A DNA stretch of 64,000 nt, taken from Paenibacillus sp. FSL K6-0276. Its GTDB lineage: Bacteria > Bacillota > Bacilli > Paenibacillales > Paenibacillaceae. Shown piece after piece: positions 17,218 to 26,878 of this stretch. The stretch's first letter is position 1. Every line of letters begins with the position of its first letter. Below the pieces are notes generated by a model. The model saw nothing but the letters and a program-made list of their open reading frames with translations. It was not told where the DNA came from and made no database searches. Position numbers and translations under genes: made by a program. Location of the stretch: positions 1,984,001-2,048,000 of the forward strand of contig NZ_CP150276.1 of the NCBI RefSeq assembly GCF_037977235.1, read 5' to 3'.

Positions 17218-17616
17218 TTAAAGGACAAGATTGTAATACTTTCTAGACCCAATTTCACTAATTATTAAAGATACTAAGACAACAAATAATGTAGTATTTG
17301 TTGGTATTACCACATAATTAGTTAAAAACATAAGAATTAAAATTTCGAATATTAGAATATGCATGGAAAAGCGAGCAACTTTTCCATCAATTAAAGCATC
17401 TCTTTCATCATATTCTTTTGATAATTCCTTTTCCTGTGATTTATTCTTTCGGGATGTAATGTAAGAAATTGTTGAATACAACAAAATCATTCCCCCTAGG
17501 AATACTGTGATATAGCCAAAATTAAATCCTACTGATGTATCGAGAATGATTTGAATGCTTCCCAATATAATTATCAAGGTTGAGACTAAAAAACGCTGTA
17601 TGAATAGATTTTTCAA
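17218..17616 (-). CDS. Four-helix membrane protein next to XRE regulator (DUF2178-like)
   Basis: This 132-residue protein has four hydrophobic segments at about residues 8-28, 34-54, 86-106 and 108-124, and a charged cytoplasmic loop with 'ELSKEYDERDALIDGKVARFS'. That 'ERD..I..KA' loop is seen in small membrane proteins that pair with YozG-like XRE regulators. It starts at TTG 17616, five bases after AGGAGAGG; an overlapping ATG is out of frame. It is the first gene of the operon. Confidence 0.72.
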   Translation of the reverse strand: MKNLFIQRFLVSTLIIILGSIQIILDTSVGFNFGYITVFLGGMILLYSTISYITSRKNKSQEKELSKEYDERDALIDGKVARFSMHILIFEILILMFLTNYVVIPTNTTLFVVLVSLIISEIGSRKYYNLVL

Positions 17617-17978
17617 ACATACCTCTCCTAACCAACTTATTCTTCTGGAGTGAAGTTTACTTCATATGAAGTTCACTTCACGTGAAGTTGAGTTCATAAT
17701 AACATATTACAAAGCAAACATCAAATGGTAAATAATAGTGCTTGAAGTAACGAAATATTTCAGTATTTGAACCATTTCTGTTATAAAAGTGTTCAACTAA
17801 ACTGCCCATTTGTTGAACAAAAGGCAGCCTATCGTGTTGACCGGCTGCCTCCTAGTCTTTATTGAGTATCGTTCTTCGTTAGTTCAATCCCAAAGTCAAT
17901 TCAGCTTTACTTACAGTCAGTAAAGCATCGCCCTATTTGGATCAGTTGCTTTTACTGGTTTGGTTTTATCTAAATCTT
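17617..17978. other. Intergenic region between XRE operon and AraC gene
   Basis: It contains the operator array at 17651-17696 and a hairpin (AGGCAGCC 17822-17829 with GGCTGCCT 17843-17850) followed by a T-rich stretch. Short protein-like reverse-strand frames near 17880-17970 lie just past the AraC stop and may be remnants. Confidence 0.4.
17651..17696. promoter_or_regulatory. Repeated palindromic operator upstream of the XRE operon
   Basis: TGAAGT and its complement ACTTCA alternate five times in 39 bases (17651-17689). They form TGAAGT-TT-ACTTCA, GAAGT-TC-ACTTC and the perfect palindrome ACTTCACGTGAAGT (17676-17689). The array lies 35-80 bases before the first gene of the operon, so binding there would control initiation. 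Confidence 0.7.
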
Positions 17979-18872
17979 TTATGCTCTCAGGCGCTTTATA
18001 TCTTGTCTAGGCGGAAAACCAAACATGCGGGAATACTCACGGCTGAATTGCGAAGGGCTTTCATAGCCTACTCGAAATGCCACATCAGTGGCATCTGCTG
18101 ACTCGGTTAGTAATAGCCGACGGGCTTCCTGAAGTCTCAGTTGTTTTTGGAACTGAATAGGGCTCATCGCAGTTACTTCTTTAAAGTACCGATGAAACGA
18201 AGAAACACTCATATTCGCTATTTCGGCAAGCTCCTCAATCCTAAATGAACTAGCATAGTTATTCATGATATGTTCAATAACATCTTTAATTTGATGAGTT
18301 GAACTTCCTTCCATTACAATATGCTCCAATGCAGTCCCATTCTGACCTTGTAGCACCCGATAAAGAATCTCTTTTGTAAATAGTGGAGCAAGAACTGGAA
18401 TATCTTTAGGCTGATCTAGCAAACGAGCTAACCTGAGAACCGCATCCATTAAAGAAGACTCCATCTGGCAAACAAACATAGCTCGCTTAGGATTTTCTTT
18501 AGAGTGAACACGAGCTTCAGTATCCTGTAAAACCTCTAAAATTTGACTCGGTGTAAATTCAAGTTTGAATCCTAAATATGGAACATCGGGAGTAGCTTCA
18601 GTGACTTGGGCGGTAACTGGCAGGTGAACGGATGCAATTAGGTAATCGGAAGGAGTGTATCTAAAACGCTCCTGTGCCAGCCATACCTCTTTTGCCCCTT
18701 GGACCACCAAACATAAGGAAGGTTTGTAAACCCCGTGCCTTGGTACGGACGCATTCGAGTCACGCAAGAAAAATAAGGACGGAATAGCAGTTTGGTGAAC
18801 ACCGTCCTTTTCTGAGTAACACTCAATGATTTTCACGAGCTCATTCTGCTGTTTAGTGATTATTTCAGACAT
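17979..18872 (-). CDS. AraC-family transcriptional regulator
   Basis: This 297-residue protein has an N-terminal AraC_N-type cupin region ('VPRHGVYKPSLCLVVQGAKEVWLAQERFRYTPSDYLIASVHLPV') and a C-terminal pair of helix-turn-helix motifs ('FRIEELAEIANMSVSSFHRYFKEVTAMSPIQFQKQLRLQEARRLL' and 'ATDVAFRVGYESPSQFSREYSRMFGFPP'). This type usually activates nearby oxidoreductase genes. The aldo/keto reductase gene is divergent, 192 bases away, and is the likely target. The start follows GAGAGGATC. Confidence 0.92.
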   Translation of the reverse strand: MSEIITKQQNELVKIIECYSEKDGVHQTAIPSLFFLRDSNASVPRHGVYKPSLCLVVQGAKEVWLAQERFRYTPSDYLIASVHLPVTAQVTEATPDVPYLGFKLEFTPSQILEVLQDTEARVHSKENPKRAMFVCQMESSLMDAVLRLARLLDQPKDIPVLAPLFTKEILYRVLQGQNGTALEHIVMEGSSTHQIKDVIEHIMNNYASSFRIEELAEIANMSVSSFHRYFKEVTAMSPIQFQKQLRLQEARRLLLTESADATDVAFRVGYESPSQFSREYSRMFGFPPRQDIKRLRA

Positions 18873-18965
18873 TTGATCCTCTCATTTCGTCATTCTTTAT
18901 AGTTGATTATAGTCCATATTCATTCAATACATAAGTGGTAGTGAGAGGATTAGGCAAACATCTGA

Positions 18966-19916
<951 letters not shown>

Positions 19917-20035
19917 CCCTATTTTTGAATGAACTACTTTGTAATTACTCCAATCTTATGAGATAATAGAGTTTTTCCGTTGATTCTATTTTTCACGGCA
20001 TGTTAGAGATGCCTGATCAAATATTGGAGGTAGGC

Positions 20036-21988
20036 TTGTTGGCGACACAGTATCCTTTTGAATACGATCGGACCAGACCTTTTATGGAACAAGTAGGGGA
20101 ATGGGTCGGAGATGTATTCTATGAAATTCTTCCTGAAGCAGGATTTGAAGTTCGTGATGAACAGATTTACATGGCTTTTCAAGTAGAGCGAGCTTTTGCC
20201 GAAAAAAAGACGATCTTTGCCGAGGCAGGGGTTGGTACGGGCAAAACTTTAGTGTATTTGTTGTATAGCATTTGTTATGCGCGTTATAGGGGTAAACCTG
20301 CGGTTATTGCTTGTGCGGACGAGTCGTTGATCGAGCAGCTTGTGAAGCCAGAAGGTGATATTGCCAAGCTTGCCAAGCATCTGAACATGAATATTGATGC
20401 CAGACTAGCGAAATCGCCTGATAAATACATGTGTCTGAAGAAGCTGGATCATGCCCGCAACAATGATGACGGGAGCTTGCCGCTGGAGAGTTTATATACT
20501 ACTTTGCCTGATTTTGTACATTCTCATGCTCCGATGCAGCAGTTCCATGCCTATGGAGACCGTAGGGATTATCCAGATCTGAATGACGAACAATGGAACA
20601 AGATTAACTGGGATACGTTTCAGGATTGTTTTACTTGCGATATGCGTCACCGCTGTGGACAGACGTTGTCCCGTGATCATTACCGGAAGTCTAGCGACCT
20701 GATCATTTGTTCTCACGATTATTACATGGAGCATATTTGGACCTTTGAAGCGCGTAAGCGGGAAGGGCAAATTCCTCTGCTTCCAGAGCACTGTGCAGTT
20801 GTTTTTGACGAAGGGCATTTGCTAGAATCTGCCGCCATGAAGGCGTTAGGATATAAAATGAAGCATGTCGTCTTTGAAGAGTTGATCTCTCGTCTGCTAC
20901 AGAATGAGATCCGTGAAACGCTCGCCGTACTTATCGATGAAGCGATAATGCAAAGTGAGCAGATGTTTAAATACATTCGTCGTCAATGTCGCAGTATCCC
21001 TGGATCGGATCGAAAAAGTATTGAACTCAATGCTCCGCTAATCCGTGAGGTACATCGCATGCGTAGTGTAATCGCCGCTATCGAAGAAGAATTAGTATTT
21101 GAAAGTGGACTTTACACGATTGATGAATATCAATTGCGGATTGTGGAAGAACGTTTGGAGACCATAGAGATCGCGTTGAGATTGTTTGAGGATTCAGGTG
21201 CATTAATCTGCTGGGCGACGGAAGATAGCGATGGCTTAACGCTGTCGGTCATGCCACGTAATGTTAAGGAAGTACTCCAAGACAGCTTGTTCACGCAAAA
21301 AATGCCAATCGTATTCTCTTCGGCTACATTATCCGTGGATAAATCATTCCAATACTTGAAGGATAGTCTTGGGATACACGACTTTCTGTCTTTCTCTGTA
21401 GACTCACCTTATGATTATGAGCACCAGATGAATGTTTATGTACCTGAGCTTCGGAGCGGTGATTTTACTGAGAAAATGGAGATCTCCTTGAAGCTTATCC
21501 AGCAGACTGAAGGAAGAGCCCTGCTGCTGTTCCGTACTCGCGAAGAACTCCTGCAGTTCAAGCAGCTAAACTCGCTGAGATCAGATTGTAGCCCATATTC
21601 TTTCCTATATGAAGGTGATCAAGAGATCAGCTATCTGATTTCAGCTTTTCAACGGGATGAGCATAGTGTGCTATGTGCGGTAACGCTGTGGGAAGGACTA
21701 GACATACCAGGACCTTCACTATCTAATGTGATTATTTGGTCGCTACCTTATCCTCCGCTTGACCCTGTATTTATGGCGAAACGTGCGGAGACCTCTAATC
21801 CTTTTGAAGATGTGGATTTGCCTTACATGCTGCTAAGACTTAAACAAGGGATGGGACGTCTGATCAGAACGGGTACGGACCAAGGAATTGTGACGGTACT
21901 TGCGGAAGCTGAAGGACAACATCCAGTTCACGAGTATATAACTTCTGTACTACCGAAGGGTACTAAGCTTCAGAAGCTCGAAATGTAA
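20036..21988 (+). CDS. DinG/XPD-like iron-sulfur ATP-dependent DNA helicase
   Basis: The protein is about 650 residues. Walker A is 'AEAGVGTGKT' (lysine near 70) and the DEAH-like box is D258-E-G-H ('VVFDEGHLLES'). Four cysteines, C133, C198, C201 and C207, fit the 4Fe-4S domain of XPD/DinG helicases. Motif VI is 'QGMGRLIRTGTDQG'. These enzymes unwind DNA 5' to 3', acting on flaps, R-loops or G-quadruplexes. No exonuclease domain is fused, unlike the DinG of some Bacillota. ATG 20000 is in frame, but GGAGG at 20026 is five bases before TTG 20036, and similarity to relatives begins there, so TTG is chosen. Confidence 0.88.
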   Translation: MLATQYPFEYDRTRPFMEQVGEWVGDVFYEILPEAGFEVRDEQIYMAFQVERAFAEKKTIFAEAGVGTGKTLVYLLYSICYARYRGKPAVIACADESLIEQLVKPEGDIAKLAKHLNMNIDARLAKSPDKYMCLKKLDHARNNDDGSLPLESLYTTLPDFVHSHAPMQQFHAYGDRRDYPDLNDEQWNKINWDTFQDCFTCDMRHRCGQTLSRDHYRKSSDLIICSHDYYMEHIWTFEARKREGQIPLLPEHCAVVFDEGHLLESAAMKALGYKMKHVVFEELISRLLQNEIRETLAVLIDEAIMQSEQMFKYIRRQCRSIPGSDRKSIELNAPLIREVHRMRSVIAAIEEELVFESGLYTIDEYQLRIVEERLETIEIALRLFEDSGALICWATEDSDGLTLSVMPRNVKEVLQDSLFTQKMPIVFSSATLSVDKSFQYLKDSLGIHDFLSFSVDSPYDYEHQMNVYVPELRSGDFTEKMEISLKLIQQTEGRALLLFRTREELLQFKQLNSLRSDCSPYSFLYEGDQEISYLISAFQRDEHSVLCAVTLWEGLDIPGPSLSNVIIWSLPYPPLDPVFMAKRAETSNPFEDVDLPYMLLRLKQGMGRLIRTGTDQGIVTVLAEAEGQHPVHEYITSVLPKGTKLQKLEM

Positions 21989-22009
21989 ATTTAATATAGG
22001 ATCACAATC

Positions 22010-22064
22010 GCTCCTTTTGTGAGGTGGATGCTTCGGCATTCTGCTTCTCGAAGGAGCTTTTTTT
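22010..22064 (+). terminator. Rho-independent terminator of the helicase gene
   Basis: GCTCCTT (22010-22016) pairs with AAGGAGC (22051-22057) across an inner imperfect stem and is followed by seven T. Confidence 0.82.
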
Positions 22065-22139
22065 ACGTAAATGTAAGGATGCACACGAACAAGAGTATGA
22101 AGAGAGGATGGGAAAAAGGCAATAGGATGCCCGGGACTT

Positions 22140-23640
22140 ATTGAAAAAAATTTAAAGCTTGAGTGACAAGAATTAAGAGACTTCTGGCTCCGAATCAAGC
22201 TGCACATTGTAGCCCAAAGATGCTAATTGTTTGACTAACCGTCTTGCTCTGACGTGCTGATTCAGATGATCCAAGTAATCTACACCTAGTTCTACATAAG
22301 GTTGCTGTCGAAGGAGCATGTGATAAATCATGGTGAGCATCTTGTGTGCCGTTGCAATCAGCGCCTTTTTCTTACCACGACGGGCAGCTAACTTCCAGTA
22401 CTTCGAAGCTAAATACGTTTTTTTCGTTCGGGATGCCGCCCACGCGGACTCGGCAAGGATGGATTTTAGGTGTGGGTTGCCATGGAGGATACGTGAGGAC
22501 TTTTTTTCCAGCACTTTCGTAGTTGCCAGGGGATAAACCGGCCCAAGAAGCCAAGTGGCGCTCGGAATGAAACTGAAGCATGTCCGCACCGATCTCAGCT
22601 AAAATGGCGGAAGCGGCAGTCACATCTACGCCTGGAAGAGTTCGGAGAATTTCGATTTCGACACGATAGGGTGCTAAATGTGAGTCTATGGTTTCATCGA
22701 AGTCCTGAATGGAATGCTCCAGGTGAGTAAGATGCTGCCAGGATTGAGCGAGAAGAAAACGATGATGGGAAGAAAGTTTACCTTGCAGTGCATCCATGAG
22801 TTGGGGGACTTTGTTCTTGATTTGTCCCTTGACGAGGGAACGTACGGATTCCTCATCCAGTCTGCCATTGTCCATGAGTTGGCGGAGCAAGGCGCGTCCC
22901 GTCACACCAAACACGTCGGAGATTACGGAAGCAAGTTTGATGCCAGCAGATTCCAGTACCTTCTGGATACGATTTTTTTCTGCGGTCATGTGATGAACCA
23001 ACTTCTTCCGATGGCGCGTAAGTTCGCGAAGTTCCCGGATGTCTTGAGGCGGAACGAAGCTGCCCTCAATAAGGCCAGAACGAAGGAGTTTGGCGATCCA
23101 TTCCGCGTCGGAGATATCTGTTTTACGTCCAGGAACATTCTTGATACGCTGAGCATTGGCGAGTCTAATCTCACAAGACTGTTCGAGCACATGATAAACA
23201 GGCTTCCAATAAACCCCTGTACTTTCCATAGCCACGTGGGTGCAGGAAGCAGCTTGAATCCAGGCCTCAAGCTCATGCAAGCCCTTGGACATTGTTGAAA
23301 AGGTGCGAATTTCTTTGTGGGGACGATCTTGGAGGTTGCCGCTTAAGAGACAAGCCACGACCGTATCCCGGTGGACGTCGAGTCCACAACAGTGTTCTAA
23401 AATTGCTTCCATGAAATAACCCTCCAAACCAAATGTGTGGAGGGACAGAGTAGGCTGCTGAGAAAGTAAGGATTTTTTTACACGTGCTCATCCGAAGATG
23501 GCGACAATGGGTTGTACTCATGACCAGCCGTAGACGGTTTTTTGTACGGGGTTATACCACCATTAAAGACCTCGTGTTTCTTCTGTCCCTCTATTCATAG
23601 AATAGACAGAAATGGTTGGATTAAGACATGGGTGGCAATG
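22140..23640 (-). mobile_element. IS110-family insertion sequence (ends approximate)
   Basis: The element is inferred from the transposase at 22173-23412. IS110 elements have no clear inverted repeats, so the ends cannot be fixed from one copy; the limits are estimates. About 200 non-coding bases lie upstream of the transposase start (23413-23640) and include a hairpin (CCCTCCA 23420-23426 with TGGAGGG 23438-23444). In the IS110 family this side commonly encodes the bridge RNA. Confidence 0.6.
22173..23412 (-). pseudogene. IS110-family transposase, frameshifted
   Basis: Two reverse-strand frames form one DEDD transposase. The first begins at ATG 23412 (seven bases after GGAGGG) with 'CGLDVHRDTVVACLL', 'VAMESTGVYWKPVYHVLE' and 'KTDISDAEWIAKLL', holding the N-terminal acidic catalytic residues. 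It runs into the C-terminal domain ('LPGVDVTAASAILAEIG...LASWAGLSPGNYESAGK'). The second continues 'KSSRILHGNPHLKSILAESAWAASRTKKTY' to 22173. The break coincides with seven A on the coding strand (22501-22507). Indel mutation is the simplest reading, though slippage on the A run could give some full-length product. IS110 enzymes act with a bridge RNA and leave no terminal inverted repeats. Confidence 0.88.
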
Positions 23641-23838
23641 AGCAAATAACATTTTCATTCTGGGATGTGAACCGAGGGCTCATGAAAGTTTTTTGTGCGT
23701 AAATCCAAGCATAAGGATTACTAATCTTACGGATAGTATATTGGTATTTCACTTTCGAACCATGGCGTATTATTGTTGATTCATGGGGGATATACATACC
23801 TCCGTCATCTAGAGATTCATACAAGGGGTGTGCACGAC
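23413..23838. other. Non-coding region between IS110 transposase and yeiH
   Basis: The left part probably belongs to the IS110 element and holds a hairpin near 23420-23444. The right part precedes the yeiH-like gene. No convincing gene is seen; short frames here look random. Confidence 0.45.
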
Positions 23839-24882
23839 ATGGGGGATTCACAGGGATTATACCAATCGAACAATAAGAAACAAGTTGGTTTTGCGCTTGG
23901 CATTGGATTAACCTTAATGATTGCATTAGTCGCAAAATATTTAGCAGGCTTTCCATTTCTCTCTATTATGGGCCAATTGGTCATTGCCATCTTAATCGGA
24001 ATTATTTGGCGGGCAACCATTGGAGTGCCGGGCACGATCACTCATGGCACTGATTTTTCCAGCAAAAAGCTACTACGTCTAGGGATTATCCTGCTTGGCA
24101 TGCGGCTGAATCTAATGGATATCGTTGCAGCAGGTCCACGGGTATTTCTAATGGCTGTTATCGTGATCGTATTTACGATCCCTGTTGTATACGGACTTGC
24201 TCGACTGTTCAAGGTTGATAAGAGACTCAGTATCTTAACCGCCTGTGGAACAGCGATTTGCGGTGCGGCAGCGGTGGTGGCGATTGCTCCACAAATCAAA
24301 GCCAAAGATGACGAAACGGCCATAGGTGCAGCAATAGTAGCTATTTTAGGTACAATATTCACACTGCTCTACACTTTTTTGTATCCTTTTCTGGGCTTGT
24401 CGGATCTAGGTTATGGGGTATTCTCGGGAGCGACTTTACACGAAATTGCTCACGTCATCGCGGCTGCTGATGCAGGTGGGAATGCAGCGGTGGATATGGC
24501 GGTTATCGTCAAATTGACCCGGGTTGCCTTGCTCGTTCCGGTCGCCATCTTAATTGGGATTTGGACCAATCGTGCAGAAAGAAAGGTTCAAGGTGGCCAG
24601 TCTAAAGCATCGTGGAAAAGCATTCCTATTCCTTGGTTTATTCTAGGTTTCTTACTCGTCAGTGGTGTGAATTCGTTAGGGATCGTATCCGCATCGGTGG
24701 CAAATGGAATTGTAACGATTGCTTATATGTTAATCGCTATGGCGATGGCTGGTCTTGGTTTAAACGTTGATTTGGCGGCATTTAGACGGCTGGGGATGAA
24801 GTCTTTTGCAGCAGGACTTATAGGTTCGGTCTTGTTGTCCCTAGTAGGATTTACGTTAGTTCACTTGCTTGGGCTGGCATGA
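23839..24882 (+). CDS. YeiH-family (UPF0324) membrane protein, putative sulfate exporter
   Basis: This 347-residue protein has about ten membrane segments. The family blocks '[18 protein letters not shown]', '[41 protein letters not shown]', '[17 protein letters not shown]' and '[16 protein letters not shown]' are all present. UPF0324 proteins are called putative sulfate exporters from weak evidence. The frame is open from 23773, but AAGGGGTG lies just before ATG 23839, which is used. A MerR-type regulator remnant follows. Confidence 0.9.
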   Translation: MGDSQGLYQSNNKKQVGFALGIGLTLMIALVAKYLAGFPFLSIMGQLVIAILIGIIWRATIGVPGTITHGTDFSSKKLLRLGIILLGMRLNLMDIVAAGPRVFLMAVIVIVFTIPVVYGLARLFKVDKRLSILTACGTAICGAAAVVAIAPQIKAKDDETAIGAAIVAILGTIFTLLYTFLYPFLGLSDLGYGVFSGATLHEIAHVIAAADAGGNAAVDMAVIVKLTRVALLVPVAILIGIWTNRAERKVQGGQSKASWKSIPIPWFILGFLLVSGVNSLGIVSASVANGIVTIAYMLIAMAMAGLGLNVDLAAFRRLGMKSFAAGLIGSVLLSLVGFTLVHLLGLA

Positions 24883-24995
24883 TCTTTTGCATATATTAGG
24901 ATGGTAAGAAATGAACTACTTCATATCTAAATATTGTCCTTCTGTTTATCATTTAATGTGGCTGGTTATGCATGAAATGGATGGAGGGACATCAG

Positions 24996-25276
24996 GTGAA
25001 ATATTGCATAGGGGAATTTGCTTCCATTCTCGGTGTAACTGCGGATACGCTGAGGTTATACGAGAAACATGATATTGTTAGGCCGACTAAAGATAACAGC
25101 AATAATTACAGATATTTTAATGATTTAGATGTAAGAGATTTGCTAATGAGTAGATGTACAGAAGTATGGGGATTCGATTGCCGGAAGTGGCGACGCTGAT
25201 GCTAAATAAGATGAATGAAATTCATAAAGAACTCAGGGAATTAGAATCCTCTTTATATACGTGCAAACTTAAATAA
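24996..25276 (+). pseudogene. MerR-family regulator, frameshifted
   Basis: From GTG 24996, behind GGAGGG, the frame reads a MerR N-terminal helix-turn-helix ('YCIGEFASILGVTADTLRLYEKHDIVRPTKDNSNNYRYFNDLDVRDLLMSR') and ends early at 25199. Shifting frame near 25160 restores the family continuation 'RSMGIRLPEVATLMLNKMNEIHKELRELES' to a stop at 25276. The product would lack the effector domain. Confidence 0.78.
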
Positions 25277-25339
25277 CTGCCCGGCATGTACAGACTAAAG
25301 CAAACGGATAAGAACGCATTATTAAAAAATAATAATGTA

Positions 25340-25697
25340 AAAAGCCTGGTCAACACTTGGATGGATCTGAAGAAGCAACGAAGACAGGTGTAGATACAGA
25401 GTTTGGAAAAGCTGCTGAGTTCTTAGAACCTATGGGCGAAGAAGGTCCATATTACGCAATCATTGCTGAATCAATAACTTAGGTTCCGTTGGTGGTTTGC
25501 TAGTGAATACCAAGTTCCAAGTTCTGAATGATAAACGCACTCCGGTGCAAGGATTGTTTGCAGTAGGTCTTGAATCTGAAGGCGTATTATTTAACGACAC
25601 ATATGTTGGAAATGGCGTAGGAATAGGCTATTCCTTTACTTCAGGGCGTCTTGGCGGGGAAAACGCAGCTAGTATTGCATTAGAGAAATCTAAGTAA
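25340..25697 (+). pseudogene. FAD-binding fumarate-reductase-like flavoprotein, C-terminal remnant
   Basis: A first frame ('TGVDTEFGKAAEFLEPMGEEGPYYAIIAES') ends at TAG 25481. A second continues 'GSVGGLLVNTKFQVLNDKRTPVQGLFAVGLESEG...NDTYVGNGVGIGYSFTSGRLGGENAA' to 25697. Together they match the last part of FAD_binding_2 proteins (fumarate or urocanate reductase type), where the final block binds FAD. The N-terminal two thirds, including the Rossmann fold, are missing. A MerR remnant lies upstream, and the two may have formed one unit. Confidence 0.78.
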
Positions 25698-25812
25698 CAA
25701 TTTCCCGGAAAATATTTGAATTCTTGATCAAGACGCAGGGTTGTCCCTTTAGGATGTAGCGTAGACATAATTTTACGCAACGGGGAGAGCTCTGCGTCTT
25801 TTTTCGTGTGGA

Positions 25813-26229
25813 CTAGAGCCAATCTTCCTTTAACAAAGATTTAAGCAGTTCTACGTTAGCTGCCCCAAGCTTGTTAGCGATTCTCTGCTCTAATTCGATT
25901 TTGGTGATCATCATTCTTTGATTGCATTCGATCCCCTTCTGGGTAAGGATGATGTTTTTGTCACGCAAATTTCCTTCGACTTCAACTGCTTCCACGTAGC
26001 CGCGAGATAACAGTCCTTGAATGCATTTATGTGTACCCTGCCTTGAAATATGAATAATTCTACTGATTTCTGAGATCGAGAGCATTTGATGTGCCTCAAG
26101 AAACGCTAGGATATGGGATTCAGTCTTATTGATTTGATCCGGATCTTGGTCAGTCACTATTTTACGTAGGGCTAGATGCTTCTCGCTGAGTAAATCAATT
26201 AGGTTCATTTCTTGCAGATGGTTATCCAT
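25813..26229 (-). CDS. MarR-family transcriptional regulator
   Basis: This 138-residue protein has the recognition region 'LSISEISRIIHISRQGTHKCIQGLLSRGYVEAVEVEGNLRDKNIILTQKG', a standard MarR winged helix, flanked by dimerisation helices. It is divergent from a broken DUF2798 gene, a pairing in which the regulator usually represses the membrane protein. Its own promoter, TTGACA-16-TATACT on the reverse strand, overlaps the palindrome at 26286-26300, which suggests autoregulation. Confidence 0.88.
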   Translation of the reverse strand: MDNHLQEMNLIDLLSEKHLALRKIVTDQDPDQINKTESHILAFLEAHQMLSISEISRIIHISRQGTHKCIQGLLSRGYVEAVEVEGNLRDKNIILTQKGIECNQRMMITKIELEQRIANKLGAANVELLKSLLKEDWL

Positions 26230-26285
26230 GTGAACACTCCTAAATCATCGCTCGTTTATCCAAGTATAAGTCATTTGCGTTTATT

Positions 26286-26300
26286 GTCAACTTGGTTGAC
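26286..26300. promoter_or_regulatory. Palindromic MarR operator overlapping the marR promoter
   Basis: GTCAAC-TTG-GTTGAC is a perfect inverted repeat that overlaps the reverse-strand -35 TTGACA of the MarR gene. A third GTTGAC half-site lies at 26331-26336, within the forward -35 region of the divergent gene. Confidence 0.6.
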
Positions 26301-26369
26301 TTAGTTTAAGACGCTGTGTTATTGTAATCCAGGTTGACAATATAGAGATAAAAGATTATTTACGTTCAT

Positions 26370-26786
26370 CATGTGTGCTTTGATGGTGCTGGGTATGAGC
26401 ATTTACAATGTAGCGCTGATGGAGGGCTGGTCAGTACGCTAGTTAAAGATGTGATCATCGGCTACATACCTGCATTTATAGTTGCATTTATTCTGGATGT
26501 GTTTGTTGTAGGTAAGGTTGCGAAAGAGATTGCGCATAAGTTGGTTAAAGAGAATGATCCGATGATCAAAAAAATCATGTTCATATCCTTTTTTATGGTG
26601 ACCGGAATGGTGTTGTTTATGTCCTTCTATGGCGCAGTTCTTCATGTAGGATTCTCCTCAGAACTAACGATGGCCTATCTGTCTGCGATAGGTAAGAATT
26701 TCATTGTTGCACTTCCACTGCAAATCATTCTAGTTGGGCCGCTCACACGATTTATCTTTGTAAAGATTACTCCAGCTACTGCATAG
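26370..26786 (+). pseudogene. DUF2798-type membrane protein, truncated and frameshifted
   Basis: The 5' part reads 'MCALMVLGMSIYNVALMEGWSV' in one frame. Near 26438 the frame changes to 'STLVKDVIIGYIPAFIVAFILDVFVVGKVAKEIAHKLV', followed by a second copy-like half ('MFISFFMVTGMVLFMSFYGAVL...LPLQIILVGPLTRFIFVKI'). Two tandem halves of two helices each fit DUF2798. The usual N-terminal residues are absent. A forward promoter TTGACA-17-TATTTA (26332-26360) sits almost at the first codons, which points to a small deletion. Confidence 0.58.
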
Positions 26787-26878
26787 AGAATGTTTACATT
26801 ACCATTACGCAAATCTGCAGGTTAGATAATACTATTATTCTATATTGATAGAAACTATCAATAGGAGTGAATATCTAC

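Noticed and set aside
22714-23298. 194-codon open frame antisense to the IS110 transposase
   Set aside because: Long antisense frames are common over IS110 genes; the translation matches no family and lacks a start signal.
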